Below are positions 40,877 through 51,300 of a DNA stretch of 64,000 nucleotides, piece after piece. The first letter of the stretch is position 1, and every line of letters begins with the position of its first letter. Below the pieces are notes generated by a model. That model had not been told where the DNA came from. It ran no database searches and saw only the letters and a program-made list of their open reading frames with translations. The stretch comes from Thalassotalea loyana. GTDB taxonomy: Bacteria > Pseudomonadota > Gammaproteobacteria > Enterobacterales > Alteromonadaceae. Where the stretch lies: NCBI RefSeq assembly GCF_030161435.1, contig NZ_BSSV01000009.1, positions 1 to 64,000 on the forward strand, given 5' to 3'. A program made the position numbers and the translations under genes.

Positions 40877-41659
40877 ATGTTAGACAAAAAAGTCGCATTA
40901 ATTACCGGCTCAACCAGTGGTATTGGCCTCGCTACTGCTCATGTCTTAGCAAAACATGGTGTTAACCTTGTGATTCACGGCTTACTTTCAGATCAAGAAG
41001 GTCAAGCACTTGCTATTGAATTTGAGCAGACATATAAAGTTAACACGCATTTTAGTAATGCCAATCTAAAAGAGCCAACAGAAATTTCTTCATTAGTTAC
41101 TGATGCAGTCAACGTGTTCGGTGGTATCGATATCTTAATTAATAACGCGGGTATCCAACATACAGAGAGAACAGAAACCTTTCCAACTGAAAAATGGAAT
41201 GACATTTTAGCGATAAACCTCAGCGCTGCGTTTCACCTCATACAACAAACCTTACCACATATGACCCAAAATCGTTGGGGACGCATCATTAATATCGCAT
41301 CAGTACATGGTTTGGTCGCCTCCAAAAACAAATCGGCATATTGCGCAGCAAAGCACGGCATCATAGGTTTAACAAAGGTCGTCGCTTTAGAAAATGCGGA
41401 AAACGGCATCACAGCAAACTCAATATGCCCAGGCTGGGTGGATACACCATTAATTAACAAACAAATAGAAGATATTGCCAATCAGCAAGGGTTACCGTTT
41501 GAAGAGGCAAGATATGCACTCGTCACCGAAAAACAGCCGTTACCAGAAATGGCGATACCACAGCAAATTGGTGAATTCATTAGGTTTCTATGCAGTGATG
41601 CTGCTAAAGCAATCACTGGCTCCTCGTTACCTATGGATGGAGCTTGGACTGCCCAGTAA
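40877..41659 (+). CDS. bdhA: 3-hydroxybutyrate dehydrogenase
   Basis: A 260-residue short-chain dehydrogenase. The cofactor motif TGSTSGIG is at 10-17, NNAGIQH lies near 90, and the catalytic tyrosine and lysine are Y155 and K159 (YCAAKH). The segments GIQHTERTETFPTEKWN, SVHGLVASKNKSAYCAAKHG and CPGWVDTPLI are characteristic of bacterial D-3-hydroxybutyrate dehydrogenase, which oxidises 3-hydroxybutyrate to acetoacetate with NAD+. The neighbouring CoA-transferase genes and PHB-depolymerase-family esterase support this. It is monocistronic and carries the shared palindrome upstream. Confidence 0.92.
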   Translation: MLDKKVALITGSTSGIGLATAHVLAKHGVNLVIHGLLSDQEGQALAIEFEQTYKVNTHFSNANLKEPTEISSLVTDAVNVFGGIDILINNAGIQHTERTETFPTEKWNDILAINLSAAFHLIQQTLPHMTQNRWGRIINIASVHGLVASKNKSAYCAAKHGIIGLTKVVALENAENGITANSICPGWVDTPLINKQIEDIANQQGLPFEEARYALVTEKQPLPEMAIPQQIGEFIRFLCSDAAKAITGSSLPMDGAWTAQ

Positions 41660-41735
41660 ACATTAGAATGCTCGTTTATAAGCCATAACAAGTGTTTAAT
41701 TTCCTCCCTTCTTGTTATGGCTTCTTTTTTAGTAC

Positions 41736-42392
41736 CTAAAATTTCATTTCAGGAACATATTCAGGGACCTCTAGCTCTCCTTGTGTAAGTTCTACAATTT
41801 GTCGAACACTCACGCCGGGTGCGCGTTCAAGAAGATGAAACTTCCCTTCTCTGATTTCAATAAAAGCTAAGTCAGTAAGTACTTTTCTAATACAGCCTTT
41901 ACCCGTCAATGGTAGTTGACAATTTTGTAGTAGCTTTGACGTTCCGTCTTTTGATGCATGCGTCATCGTAACAATAATATTATCGGCGCCGGCGACCAAG
42001 TCCATCGCGCCCCCCATCCCTTTAATCAATCGACCAGGTATCATATATGACGCTATATTGCCGTTTACATCGACCTCAAAAGCCCCAAGCACGGTCAAAT
42101 CAACATGACCACCGCGAATCATCGCGAAAGATTCAGCACTATCGAAAATCGAAGCACCTGTGACCGATGTTACAGTCTGTTTTCCCGCATTGATTAAGTC
42201 TGGATCAACCTCACCTGTTAAAGGAAAACTTCCCATGCCTAACAGCCCATTTTCAGACTGCAACATTACTGCCATCTCCTTGGGCACATAATTGGCTACT
42301 AAAGTAGGGATACCGATCCCCAGATTAACGTAATAACCGTCTTTTAACTCCTGTGCGACGCGCATTGCTATTTGCTCTCTCGTTAAAGCCAT
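41736..42392 (-). CDS. scoB: 3-oxoacid CoA-transferase subunit B
   Basis: The 218-residue beta subunit of succinyl-CoA:3-ketoacid CoA-transferase, which activates acetoacetate to acetoacetyl-CoA. The catalytic glutamate is E47 in QSENGLLGMG, which forms the glutamyl-CoA thioester. GIGIPTLVANY and the C-terminal KVLTDLAFIEI segment are family hallmarks. It is the second gene of a two-gene operon with subunit A, 12 nt apart. In context it takes acetoacetate made by 3-hydroxybutyrate dehydrogenase into central metabolism. Confidence 0.94.
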   Translation of the reverse strand: MALTREQIAMRVAQELKDGYYVNLGIGIPTLVANYVPKEMAVMLQSENGLLGMGSFPLTGEVDPDLINAGKQTVTSVTGASIFDSAESFAMIRGGHVDLTVLGAFEVDVNGNIASYMIPGRLIKGMGGAMDLVAGADNIIVTMTHASKDGTSKLLQNCQLPLTGKGCIRKVLTDLAFIEIREGKFHLLERAPGVSVRQIVELTQGELEVPEYVPEMKF

Positions 42393-42404
42393 GTTTTTCT
42401 CCTT

Positions 42405-43106
42405 TTAACAATCGCGCGTTGTACGCTGCTCGATATGTTTTTCAAATTGCCCCTTAATGAGCCTATCGACATAAATACCTGGCGTGTGAATCTCATCAGG
42501 ATCAAGTTGACCGGGTTCTACAATTTCTTCAACTTCAACAACCGTGATTTTTCCAGCGGTAGCTGCCATAGGATTAAAGTTTCGCGCTGTTTTTCGGTAA
42601 ACCAAATTGCCAAAAGTATCTGCTTTCCATGCTTTTACGATCGCAAAATCCCCTGTAATACTTTCTTCGAGTATGTAGTTCCGTCCATCAAACATTTTCA
42701 CTTCTTTCCCTTCAGCAACAGGTGTACCGTACCCTGTAGCAGTGAAAAATGCTGGAATACCAGCACCGCCAGCACGCATTTTTTCAGCCAAAGTTCCTTG
42801 CGGGGTAAGCTCAACTTCAAGCTCGCCAGACATCATTTGTGACTCAAACACTTCATTCTCACCAACATATGACGCGACCATTTTCCTGATCTGTTTATTA
42901 ACTAATAAGACGCCGAGCCCATAATGAGTCGTGCCACAGTTATTCGAAACTAAGGTTAAATTTTGCGTTTTTTTATTAGCAATCTCCTGAATAAGATTTT
43001 CAGGTATTCCACACAAACCAAAACCGCCAGCAATGACCGTCATTCCATCTTCTAATCCAAGCATCGCTTCTTGGTAAGTCGACACAACTTTATTAAAACC
43101 AGACAT
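42405..43106 (-). CDS. scoA: 3-oxoacid CoA-transferase subunit A
   Basis: The alpha subunit (about 233 residues) of succinyl-CoA:3-ketoacid CoA-transferase. [13 protein letters not shown] near the start is the CoA-binding glycine motif, and [30 protein letters not shown] in the middle is diagnostic. I start it at the ATG at 43106 (MSGFNKVV) because GGGAG lies 6 nt upstream; an ATG six codons earlier is less likely. It leads the scoAB operon, which is divergent from a LysR regulator gene. Confidence 0.94.
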   Translation of the reverse strand: MSGFNKVVSTYQEAMLGLEDGMTVIAGGFGLCGIPENLIQEIANKKTQNLTLVSNNCGTTHYGLGVLLVNKQIRKMVASYVGENEVFESQMMSGELEVELTPQGTLAEKMRAGGAGIPAFFTATGYGTPVAEGKEVKMFDGRNYILEESITGDFAIVKAWKADTFGNLVYRKTARNFNPMAATAGKITVVEVEEIVEPGQLDPDEIHTPGIYVDRLIKGQFEKHIEQRTTRDC

Positions 43107-43161
43107 TTTTTCTCCCATCTTCAATTCATGAGTTGAAGAAAATCATTGCCCACATCAAAAC

Positions 43162-43193
43162 ATTAATCTAATTTATAAATTCAATCGATTAAT
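43162..43193. promoter_or_regulatory. Candidate LysR operator between scoA and lysR-type gene
   Basis: ATTAATC (43162-43168) and GATTAAT (43187-43193) are inverted arms flanking the palindrome ATTTATAAAT (43171-43180). The site lies in the 101-bp divergent spacer, a typical place for a LysR-family operator. Confidence 0.55.
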
Positions 43194-43207
43194 AAACTTT
43201 ATTTAAA

Positions 43208-44125
43208 ATGAAAAAAGATTATTCCCAAATTACCGTCAAGCAATTGAGAATATTCATCGAAACAGCAGAACGACTTAGTTTCGCTGAAGCCGCTGAAATA
43301 ATGCATTTATCTCAGCCTGCTCTTAGCATTGCATTAAAAAAGCTTGAAGACGTGATAGGCGGTAATCTAATAAAACGATCAACACGCAAAATTTCTCTCA
43401 CCCCAGAAGGCGCATATTTTTTACCTATCGCTAAAAGGTTGCTACACAAGTGGGACGAAACTTTTGATGATATAGCCAACACGTTTTCGCTGAATAAAGG
43501 AAAGCTATCAATAGCCGCAATGCCATCTTTTGCCAGCACAGCTCTTCCAAATCACCTGATGAACTTTCGAGAAGCATATCCATCAATAGAGATAAAATTG
43601 CATGATGTTATTGCCGAGCAAGCCATAGATTTAGTCAAAACAGGTCAGGCAGAATTGGCGGTCAGTTTCGACCCTGGAGCTTCAGAAGCTCTTACATTTA
43701 TCCCATTATTTACTGACAATTTTATTGTTGCGATTCACAAGGCTAATAAGCTCTCGAAACAACGAGTTGTGACGTGGCGGGATATAGAATCTCAACCCTT
43801 TATTGCGCTTCAAAAACCATCAAGCATCAGATATCTACTTGAGTCCTCATTAGAAGAAGTCAGTCAATCGATCAATATTGCATATGAAACCAATCATCTA
43901 GCGACAATCGGCCAAATGGTCGCAACAGGTCTTGGTGTTAGTGCAATCCCTTCCTTATATCGAGATCAACTGCATGCGCAAGGAGTAATCTGTCGCCGCT
44001 TAAAACATCCCGAGATTAGCCGCCAGGTCGGCATAGTATGCGCACGGTATGGCACGTTATCAACTGCCGCCCAGGCGTTTGTTGATATCTTAAAAAGTGC
44101 TTACCAGCCCCCAAAAGATACCTAA
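43208..44125 (+). CDS. LysR-family transcriptional regulator
   Basis: A 305-residue LysR regulator. The helix-turn-helix (about residues 8-67) reads VKQLRIFIETAERLSFAEAAEIMHLSQPALSIALKKLE, and the effector domain follows (about 93-300). It is divergent from scoAB with a dyad-rich spacer of 101 bp, so it most likely controls the CoA-transferase operon and itself. The effector may be acetoacetate, 3-hydroxybutyrate or a CoA ester of these; that is inference from context. Confidence 0.93.
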   Translation: MKKDYSQITVKQLRIFIETAERLSFAEAAEIMHLSQPALSIALKKLEDVIGGNLIKRSTRKISLTPEGAYFLPIAKRLLHKWDETFDDIANTFSLNKGKLSIAAMPSFASTALPNHLMNFREAYPSIEIKLHDVIAEQAIDLVKTGQAELAVSFDPGASEALTFIPLFTDNFIVAIHKANKLSKQRVVTWRDIESQPFIALQKPSSIRYLLESSLEEVSQSINIAYETNHLATIGQMVATGLGVSAIPSLYRDQLHAQGVICRRLKHPEISRQVGIVCARYGTLSTAAQAFVDILKSAYQPPKDT

Positions 44126-44134
44126 TATGCAGCT

Positions 44135-44148
44135 GGCACTAAAGTGCC
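44135..44148. promoter_or_regulatory. Shared-palindrome box upstream of PHB depolymerase
   Basis: GGCACTAAAGTGCC is a perfect dyad (six-base arms, AA centre) 69 nt before the esterase start. It is the best copy of the motif found upstream of four genes of this locus. Confidence 0.55.
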
Positions 44149-44217
44149 ATGTATTTATTTCGTGTATCTAGCGAAGATAACACTCACTAATAATGTTTAA
44201 TGCTATAGGAATGATAA

Positions 44218-45141
44218 ATGAGAAAGATTGCCTACTATGTAATTTTCTTAATATTCACAATGAATACCTTTGCAGCCCATGCTGAATTGCACCCTCTTGA
44301 CAACTTCGGCGAAAATCCTGGTGAACTCTCTGCAACGTATTACTCCACAAGTACCCAGAAAAAAATTGGCGTTATATTGCTTCACGGCTGTGTACAAAAC
44401 GGTAAAACATTCGCTAGCAACAGCGGCTTTTTGGGGCTTGCAAAAAAAGAAGGATTTAATTTACTTATCCCACAACAGGCATCTACAAACAACATTCAAT
44501 CCTGTTTTAACTGGTTTTCAACTCAAGATACAGATTTAGACAGCGGTGAAATGCTTTCGCTAAAGAATATGGTTTTAGCATTTAAAAAAAAAACACAAAG
44601 TACACAACTGTATTTAGCTGGCTTGTCAGCGGGTGGAGCTATGGCTAGTGCTTTTATGTATCAATATCCAGAATTGTTAGATGGCGTTGCGATTGTTGCG
44701 GGAATTCCTTATCCATGTGCAGATAATCTGACTAAAGCTATATCGTGCATGCGCTCAGGACCAAACCAGTCAGCAGAGCTAATGGCAAAGACAATACAAA
44801 AGCGTCGTTCAACTGACATTGAGCTACCACGTTTAACAATTTGGACTGGCTTAACCGACTCAGTTGTGAACCCCAAAAATTCATCTTTCGGTGCGCTTCA
44901 GTGGCTAGCTTTTCAAAATGTCTCCTTAACAAAGCAAGAAAAACAACATCAGGGATTCAAAAAAACGGTCTGGGAGAATACACAAAATATTCCAGTACTT
45001 GAATTAATTGAAGTTGAAAACTTTGGTCATGGTTTAATGATAAACCGACAAGAAAATTCATTTGAATCACCATCAGCATATTTACTTCCAGCACCGATAA
45101 GTGCATCGAAAAACATTGTAAAATTTTGGCTGAAAGACTAA
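44218..45141 (+). CDS. Secreted PHB-depolymerase-family esterase
   Basis: A 307-residue alpha/beta hydrolase with a signal peptide (MRKIAYYVIFLIFTMNTFAAHA). The family segments are ILLHGCVQNGKTFA (near 58), the lipase box GLSAGG with nucleophile S137, GIPYPCAD, the catalytic aspartate in GLTDSVV, and the histidine in FGHGLM. This is the pattern of the esterase/PHB depolymerase family. It would cut poly-3-hydroxybutyrate or related polyesters outside the cell. There is no separate substrate-binding domain, so oligomers or amorphous polymer are more likely than crystalline granules. Feruloyl esterases share the fold; the neighbouring 3-hydroxybutyrate genes favour PHB. Confidence 0.85.
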   Translation: MRKIAYYVIFLIFTMNTFAAHAELHPLDNFGENPGELSATYYSTSTQKKIGVILLHGCVQNGKTFASNSGFLGLAKKEGFNLLIPQQASTNNIQSCFNWFSTQDTDLDSGEMLSLKNMVLAFKKKTQSTQLYLAGLSAGGAMASAFMYQYPELLDGVAIVAGIPYPCADNLTKAISCMRSGPNQSAELMAKTIQKRRSTDIELPRLTIWTGLTDSVVNPKNSSFGALQWLAFQNVSLTKQEKQHQGFKKTVWENTQNIPVLELIEVENFGHGLMINRQENSFESPSAYLLPAPISASKNIVKFWLKD

Positions 45142-45184
45142 AAAACACAAATTAAACAATAATATTCAATAACTTAACTAGCAT

Positions 45185-45198
45185 ACTACTATAGTACA
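45185..45198. promoter_or_regulatory. Shared-palindrome box upstream of TonB receptor
   Basis: ACTACTATAGTACA contains the dyad TACTATAGTA (45187-45196), 103 nt before the receptor gene. TATAGA at 45221-45226, 22 nt downstream, could be the -10, which would centre the box near -41. Confidence 0.5.
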
Positions 45199-45301
45199 AA
45201 TTATTTTTTCTGATTCTTGTTATAGAGTTTTAAGCAGTTAAGAAAGCTAGCTAAAAAGCCAGCGTTAAAATGAAATAAAAAATAATAAATCGGGGAAAAT
45301 T

Positions 45302-47578
45302 ATGAACAAAGGTGTCACGCAAAAGAGTTATCTTGCTCTTGCAATAACAGCAGCGCTATCGAGTGGTGTTGCATTTGCACAAGAAGCGGAAAGTAACTCA
45401 GCAGAAGATCAGGGTCTAGAACGTATTGAAGTCACGGCGCGAAAAACCGTGGAAAACCTTCAAGAAGTTCCAGTAGCGGTTACCTCTATAAGTGCTGATG
45501 AACTTGCCGAAAACGGCATTGAAGTCATAACCGAAGTTCAACAATTTTCTCCTAATACCACTCTTCAACGCAGTCGAGGCACAAACTCGACCATCACCGC
45601 ATTTATTCGTGGCGTAGGCCAACAAGACCCTCTTTGGGGCTATGAGCCAGGTGTAGGTATCTATATCGACGACGTCTACATGGCGCGCCCGCAAGGTGCT
45701 GTTCTGGATTTACTTGACGTTGAACGAGTAGAAGTTTTGCGCGGTCCACAAGGTACTTTATACGGTAAGAATACCATAGGTAGCGCCATTAAATATGTGA
45801 CCAAAGAAATGTCTGGTGACATGGAGTTAAAAATCCAAGGCACAATAGGTAGCTATGATCAGCGCGATTTAAAGGTAACGGGTCAGTTACCTCTCATTGA
45901 AGACAAACTTTATTTTGGTTTTGGTGCAGCAACATTAAACCGCGATGGTTTTGGTGACTATTTAGCATCAGACCTACCGAACCAAGACACAGAAAACTAC
46001 AATAAAGATATTATTGCTAGCCGCTTCACATTAGAGTTTCGTCCAACGGATGACCTGTTTTTCCGATTAAATTACGACAAAACAACAGATGATTCTAACG
46101 CAAAGGGTGGTTATCGATTATTACCTAGTATTTTGACGGATGCTCCGGTACCGGATAGCGTCTTTGACTCATACACAAGCTTACCGACATGGAATAAGGT
46201 CGAATTAGAAGGCTTAAGTTTTACAGCCCAATGGGAGCTTTCCGCTGATACAAACCTTAAATATGTAGCAGCAAAGCGTGAAAGTTACTCACCAACGAAT
46301 ATCGACTTTGACAATACGCCATTGCGCATCTTCGACGTACCGGCAGTGTACGATGATGAGCAAACTTCTCATGAATTACAGTTAAACCACTTTGGTGATA
46401 ACTACAAATTTGTCTCGGGTTTATATTACTACGATGGCGAGTCATGTGGTCAATTTGAAGCGATTCTTGAAGTGTTAGGTAACGCGTTAGGTGCACCTGG
46501 TTTAACACGAGAAGTCACAGGGTGTAATAACTCAACAAGCACAGCAGCGTATGCGCAAGTATCATACGATTTCACAGATAAGTGGTCTGTAACCGCTGGC
46601 GCACGTTACACAAAAGATAAAAAGGAAGCGTATGTTAATAATGGACTCATTTTCGCGACCGTTTACCCGGAATCAGGTTGGATTCCTGGCTACGTAAGAC
46701 CGGAAGGCGAATTAGTCCCAGAAGTACTTAATGATGAAGAAGATTGGTCAAAATTCACGCCTCGCATTGGTGTTGAATACCAAGCAAACAGAGATTTAAT
46801 GTTTTTCGCCAGCTTTGCACAGGGTTTCAAGTCAGGTACGTTTAACCCAAGAGCAACAACAGCTGAACCAGCGGCAAACCCTGAAGATGTCGATTCTTTT
46901 GAATTAGGGATGAAAAGTGAATGGCTTGACAATCGTTTACGCGCCAACGTCACATTATTTGCCCTTGATCATAAAGACAGACAATATATTTCGGTCTTAC
47001 CTGGAGAAACGTCAGCTGACCTAAATCAACGTTTGGGTAATATTGGTACCTCAGAAGCAACAGGTATTGAAGCTGAATTGACTTACCTAGCGACTGATAA
47101 TTTATTGCTAACCGCAAGCATTGGTACAATAGATTCAGAATTTAAAGAAGTTATCGATTACGATGAAAACGGTAACCCTTTTGATAAATCAGAGAATTTC
47201 ACAATCTCTAATACGCCAGATTACACTTATAATATCGGTGCAAATTACACCCTAGAGTCAAACCTAGGTGACTTTATCTTCAATGCTAATTATTACTACC
47301 GAGATGATTATGTTTTATTTGAGGAAAACAGCCTCTTAACACAAGACGGCTATGGCTTGCTTAATTTAGGCATCAATTGGTACAGCATTGATGGCAACTG
47401 GAGTGCAGGCCTTCACGCGAAAAATGTGACGGACGAGGAATACATGATTGGTGGCTACCAATTTGTTACGCCAACGCCAGATGGGAATTACTTACCAGGT
47501 CTGGGTGGAGATAATACATTGATTGGTTACTATGGAGACCCAAGAACGATTAGCTTAACGGTTAGTTACCAATTTTAA
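45302..47578 (+). CDS. TonB-dependent receptor in the PHB locus
   Basis: A 758-residue outer-membrane receptor with signal peptide (to about residue 25, ending AFAQ), TonB box region (LERIEVTARKTVENLQEVPVAVT), plug domain with VEVLRGPQGTLYGKNTIGSAIKYVTK, and a 22-strand barrel ending TVSYQF. It belongs to the large group common in marine bacteria that imports varied organic substrates, not to the classical siderophore receptors. Lying between the PHB-depolymerase-family esterase and the CrbR-like regulator, it may import hydroxybutyrate oligomers; this is context only. It has its own terminator. Confidence 0.9.
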   Translation: MNKGVTQKSYLALAITAALSSGVAFAQEAESNSAEDQGLERIEVTARKTVENLQEVPVAVTSISADELAENGIEVITEVQQFSPNTTLQRSRGTNSTITAFIRGVGQQDPLWGYEPGVGIYIDDVYMARPQGAVLDLLDVERVEVLRGPQGTLYGKNTIGSAIKYVTKEMSGDMELKIQGTIGSYDQRDLKVTGQLPLIEDKLYFGFGAATLNRDGFGDYLASDLPNQDTENYNKDIIASRFTLEFRPTDDLFFRLNYDKTTDDSNAKGGYRLLPSILTDAPVPDSVFDSYTSLPTWNKVELEGLSFTAQWELSADTNLKYVAAKRESYSPTNIDFDNTPLRIFDVPAVYDDEQTSHELQLNHFGDNYKFVSGLYYYDGESCGQFEAILEVLGNALGAPGLTREVTGCNNSTSTAAYAQVSYDFTDKWSVTAGARYTKDKKEAYVNNGLIFATVYPESGWIPGYVRPEGELVPEVLNDEEDWSKFTPRIGVEYQANRDLMFFASFAQGFKSGTFNPRATTAEPAANPEDVDSFELGMKSEWLDNRLRANVTLFALDHKDRQYISVLPGETSADLNQRLGNIGTSEATGIEAELTYLATDNLLLTASIGTIDSEFKEVIDYDENGNPFDKSENFTISNTPDYTYNIGANYTLESNLGDFIFNANYYYRDDYVLFEENSLLTQDGYGLLNLGINWYSIDGNWSAGLHAKNVTDEEYMIGGYQFVTPTPDGNYLPGLGGDNTLIGYYGDPRTISLTVSYQF

Positions 47579-47592
47579 GTTGTGAACGAGAT

Positions 47593-47622
47593 AAAGAGCT
47601 GGCAAAGGTCAGCTCTTTTTTT
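47593..47622 (+). terminator. Terminator after TonB receptor gene
   Basis: AAAGAGCTG, eight-base loop, CAGCTCTTT and a T-run, 14 nt after the stop codon. Confidence 0.92.
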
Positions 47623-47658
47623 CATAATCAAATAAAGTTTTAGTGCCAGGAACCCAAG

Positions 47659-48327
47659 ATGTCGCCAGCAAAAATCGCTATAGCAGATGACCACCCATTG
47701 TTCAGAGCCGCTCTTAAACAAGCCATTGCTGAGTGTCTCAAGCACACAACTACGTTTGAAGCTGAAAGCTTTTCAGAGTTGCTGTTACTTGTTGAAGAAC
47801 ATCCTAGCTTAGAGATTGTTTTTCTAGATTTGCATATGCCAGGCAATGATGGATTCAGCGGATTAGCCCAATTGCAAAATCATTACCCAGACCTCGTTGT
47901 GATTATGGTTTCATCAGAGGACAATCCTCAAACCATGCAAAAAGCGATAAATTTTGGTGCCGCAGCCTTTATTCCTAAGTCTGCCGATCTTGGGACAATC
48001 AGTGCAGCAATAACACGCGTATTAGATGGGGAAATTTGGTTACCTGAAAATATCACATTGACGGAAGAGCACCCAAGCGATATCGATCACCAGCAACTTG
48101 CTAAACAATTGGCGCAGTTAACCCCGCAACAATACGTAGTTTTAAAACTAATAGCCGATGGACAGCTGAACAAACAAATCGCTTACGATCTCGACATAAA
48201 AGAAACAACAGTCAAAAAACATGTTTCTGCAATATTGAGCAAGCTTGAGGTGAGTAACCGAACGTTAGCAGGCTTAAAGTATCAGCAGTTAATGCTTACA
48301 TCATCGGAGCATGAACTCGCCTCATAA
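47659..48327 (+). CDS. crbR: LuxR-type response regulator, CrbR/ErdR-like
   Basis: A 222-residue NarL/FixJ-type regulator: receiver domain (1-125) with IADDHPLF and phosphorylated D57 (FLDLHMPGNDG), then a LuxR helix-turn-helix (about 155-215; LTPQQYVVLKLIADGQLNKQIAYDLDIKETTVKKHV). It is paired tail to tail with an SSF-domain hybrid kinase, overlapping by 6 bp. The combination matches CrbS/CrbR of Vibrio and MxtR/ErdR of Pseudomonas, which switch on acetyl-CoA synthetase and acetate use. Here its neighbours are PHB/3-hydroxybutyrate genes, which also feed acetyl-CoA. The symbol is by analogy. Confidence 0.85.
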   Translation: MSPAKIAIADDHPLFRAALKQAIAECLKHTTTFEAESFSELLLLVEEHPSLEIVFLDLHMPGNDGFSGLAQLQNHYPDLVVIMVSSEDNPQTMQKAINFGAAAFIPKSADLGTISAAITRVLDGEIWLPENITLTEEHPSDIDHQQLAKQLAQLTPQQYVVLKLIADGQLNKQIAYDLDIKETTVKKHVSAILSKLEVSNRTLAGLKYQQLMLTSSEHELAS

Positions 48328-51300
48328 CTCCGTTAGCTGTTTAATTAAACGCTTCAACGCAATCGGTTTAACCGGCTTTCTTAAAAACTGGAAGTTTGCA
48401 TCACTCGTATGTTGACGCACAGCTTCTGACGGATCAGCTGAGCAAATTACACATGGAATTGCCCAGTTGTTTTCAGCCAATACCTGCTCAATAACGTCAA
48501 CACCATTTTGATCGTTATCCAAGTGATAATCACCAATGATTAAGTGTGGTTTGTCTTCAAAAGCCAATAGAGCTTGCTGTAGACTTTCCTCATCTTTTGC
48601 TGTCATTACATGGCATCCCCACTCCGACAACTGTGTAGACAAGGCCGTTAACATCAAGGGATCATTATCGAGTAATGCGACAGATAATTTCATTTGAGAG
48701 GCATGCTTCGCCTCTACTGACGTCTCTCGGTTTAACGCTTCAACGCTAGCACAGTGATACCTGCGCGGCACGTCAATCATAAAACAAGTACCTTTGCCAA
48801 CGTCAGATTTCAGCTGTAACTTAAGCCCAAGCAAACTCGCGATTCGCTCAGAAATTGCGAGCCCAAGACCTAATCCAGGTACTTCCCTGTTTTGCTCTAA
48901 TCGCTCAAACTCCTGAAAAATCTTTCGTTGTTTTTCTGTCGGTATACCAGGGCCATTATCCCAAACTTGGATTCGAATAAAGTCTTTAAATCTGCGAACA
49001 CCGAGTAAGATCTTACCTCGATGGTTAGGTCTGTCCGATACATTCGGGCAATAATGCACAGCATTAGATAACAAGTTTTGTAATATCCTTCTAAGGAGAC
49101 GAATATCTGTTTCGATGATGGTTGAACTACTGACAAAGTGAAGTGAAATACCCTCCTGCTTTGCCAGTAGACTAAATTCATTATTCAAAGGTTGGAGCAA
49201 ATCAGCAATATCAAAAGTGGAGATTTCAGTTTTAGCCGAACCACCATCCAAACGAGATATTTCAACCAAATCCGACAATAATGCTTCAACAACGCTTAAC
49301 GAGTCGTCTATATGGCTCGCTAATTGCGTTAGCTCCTCACCTTCAACCTTCTTTTTGAGCATCGATGTAAATAAACTTAACGCATTAAAGGGCTGCATCA
49401 AATCATGGCTTGCCGCCGCTAGAAATCGTGTTTTACTGCTATTTGCCGCTTCAGCTAGGGCAGTAGCTTTTTGTAATTCCGCAGTGCGCTTTGCTACTCT
49501 TTTTTCAAGCAAATCATTAGCTTGCTGCAAGGCTTTTTCAGCTTCAATATGGGCCGTAATGTCGCTAAATGTACTAACAAATCCGCCGCCCGGCATGGGC
49601 TGCCCTCTAATTTCTAGCACGGTCCCATTTGGCATCGTGCGTTGGACATAATGTCTGTTTCCAGAACGCATATGCTCAACACGTTTTGCGACTAGTCGGT
49701 CGGCTTCGTCGCCGGAAATAATACCGCGCTCAACATTAAATCGAATCAAGGCATCAATTGGCATACCGGCAACAACCAACTCCTCTGGATAGGCAAGTAA
49801 TTCTATGTAACGATTATTCCAAGCAACCAATCGCATATCAGAGTCAATAACACTAATACCTTGCTCTATATTTTCTACACCTGATTGCAACAATTCTCGA
49901 TTAAACTGGAACATCTTACTGGCTTCATCAACAATGCTAACCACCTCAGCAAGAGGCAATTCTTCATTATTTGAAGTGACTTTCATCACCATACTCGTTG
50001 ATGCACTGCCCAAGACACCTGACAATTGCCGTTGTGTGTACTCTAGTAATACTTCACTTCTCTCATCTAACGGTATTTTTTTGGATTTAGCATAAGCAAG
50101 TAAACTGTCGGCGGCCTCTTTATCGATAAAGCGCTGCAACAAACTGTATAAGTCTTTTGTGGCTAACAGGTCTTCATTCGCAGCTCGAGTTTTGTTAACA
50201 AATACCTCTGCTTGTAATTTTTCACCAATACTCCGGCGACTAAATAAAGAGACAAGCACAAAACACAGAAAGTTAAGCAACAAGCTAAAAAACACGCCGT
50301 GGCTAATATGATCTAGCTGCTCGACACCAAATAATGCCTGAGGCTTAAGCCAAGTAATACCAAGCGGCCCATCCACTACCCATGCCGCTAGCGGAAACAC
50401 TAATGGAAGCAATAAAGTATATAGCCATACTAGGCTACCAACGATAATGCTTGATAAGGCAGCAACAGTGTTTGCCTTTCGCCAATAAAGCGCGCCTAAC
50501 ACCGCAGGAGCGAACTGAGAGAGTAAAACAAACGACAACAAACCAATGCTTGCTAAGTGACTTTGTTGACCAACCAGCCGCTCGAAAGTAAAAGCTAATA
50601 GTAAAATAACAGCAATGGTAATACGTCTCAGGTTTAGTAATAAACCTGACAGTTGAGGAGACGTGTTACTTTGATACAACTTAAACTTCAAAATAATTGG
50701 CGTTAAGATTTCTGTGGAAATCATAGTACTCAAGACTATTGCTGCCACTACAACCATACTCGTCGCTGCAGCTAATCCACCGACATAGGCGATAACCCCC
50801 AACCATGCTTGTTGATGAAATAGCGGTAAACTGAGAACAAATGAATCTGGGTTGACACTTCCGCCAGGAAAACTCAACAAGCCAGCAAGTGCAATAGGCA
50901 AAACAAATACGTTTATGGCGATGATATACATAGGGTAAAGCCAGCGGGCAGTTCTAAGTTCGCGCTCATGGCTATTTTCGATCATCGTCATATGAAATTG
51001 CTGGGGCAAAATGAAAATGGTTATAGCCCCTAATAACGCTTGCGCTATTCCCAAATACCAACCGTTGCTTGCTATCGGCTCAGCGATGTCAGTTTGTCGA
51101 GATGCCAAATCATTGAAGCCATCAAACAAATAAAAAGTTGCAAACACGCCAATAGCCGTCAACGCCAGTAATTTTACGATTGAGCTAAAGGCGATCGCTA
51201 GCACTAAGCCAGGATTTTGTTTACTCGCAGAGATTTGCTGTGTGCCGAAGAGAATACTAAAAGCAATCAACACTAACGTCACGATAAACGCAGTGCTGAT

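Noticed and set aside
42435-42842. Plus-strand 135-codon frame opposite scoA
   Set aside because: It is antisense to a well-conserved CoA-transferase gene, is Phe/Asn-rich and has no recognisable motif or ribosome site.
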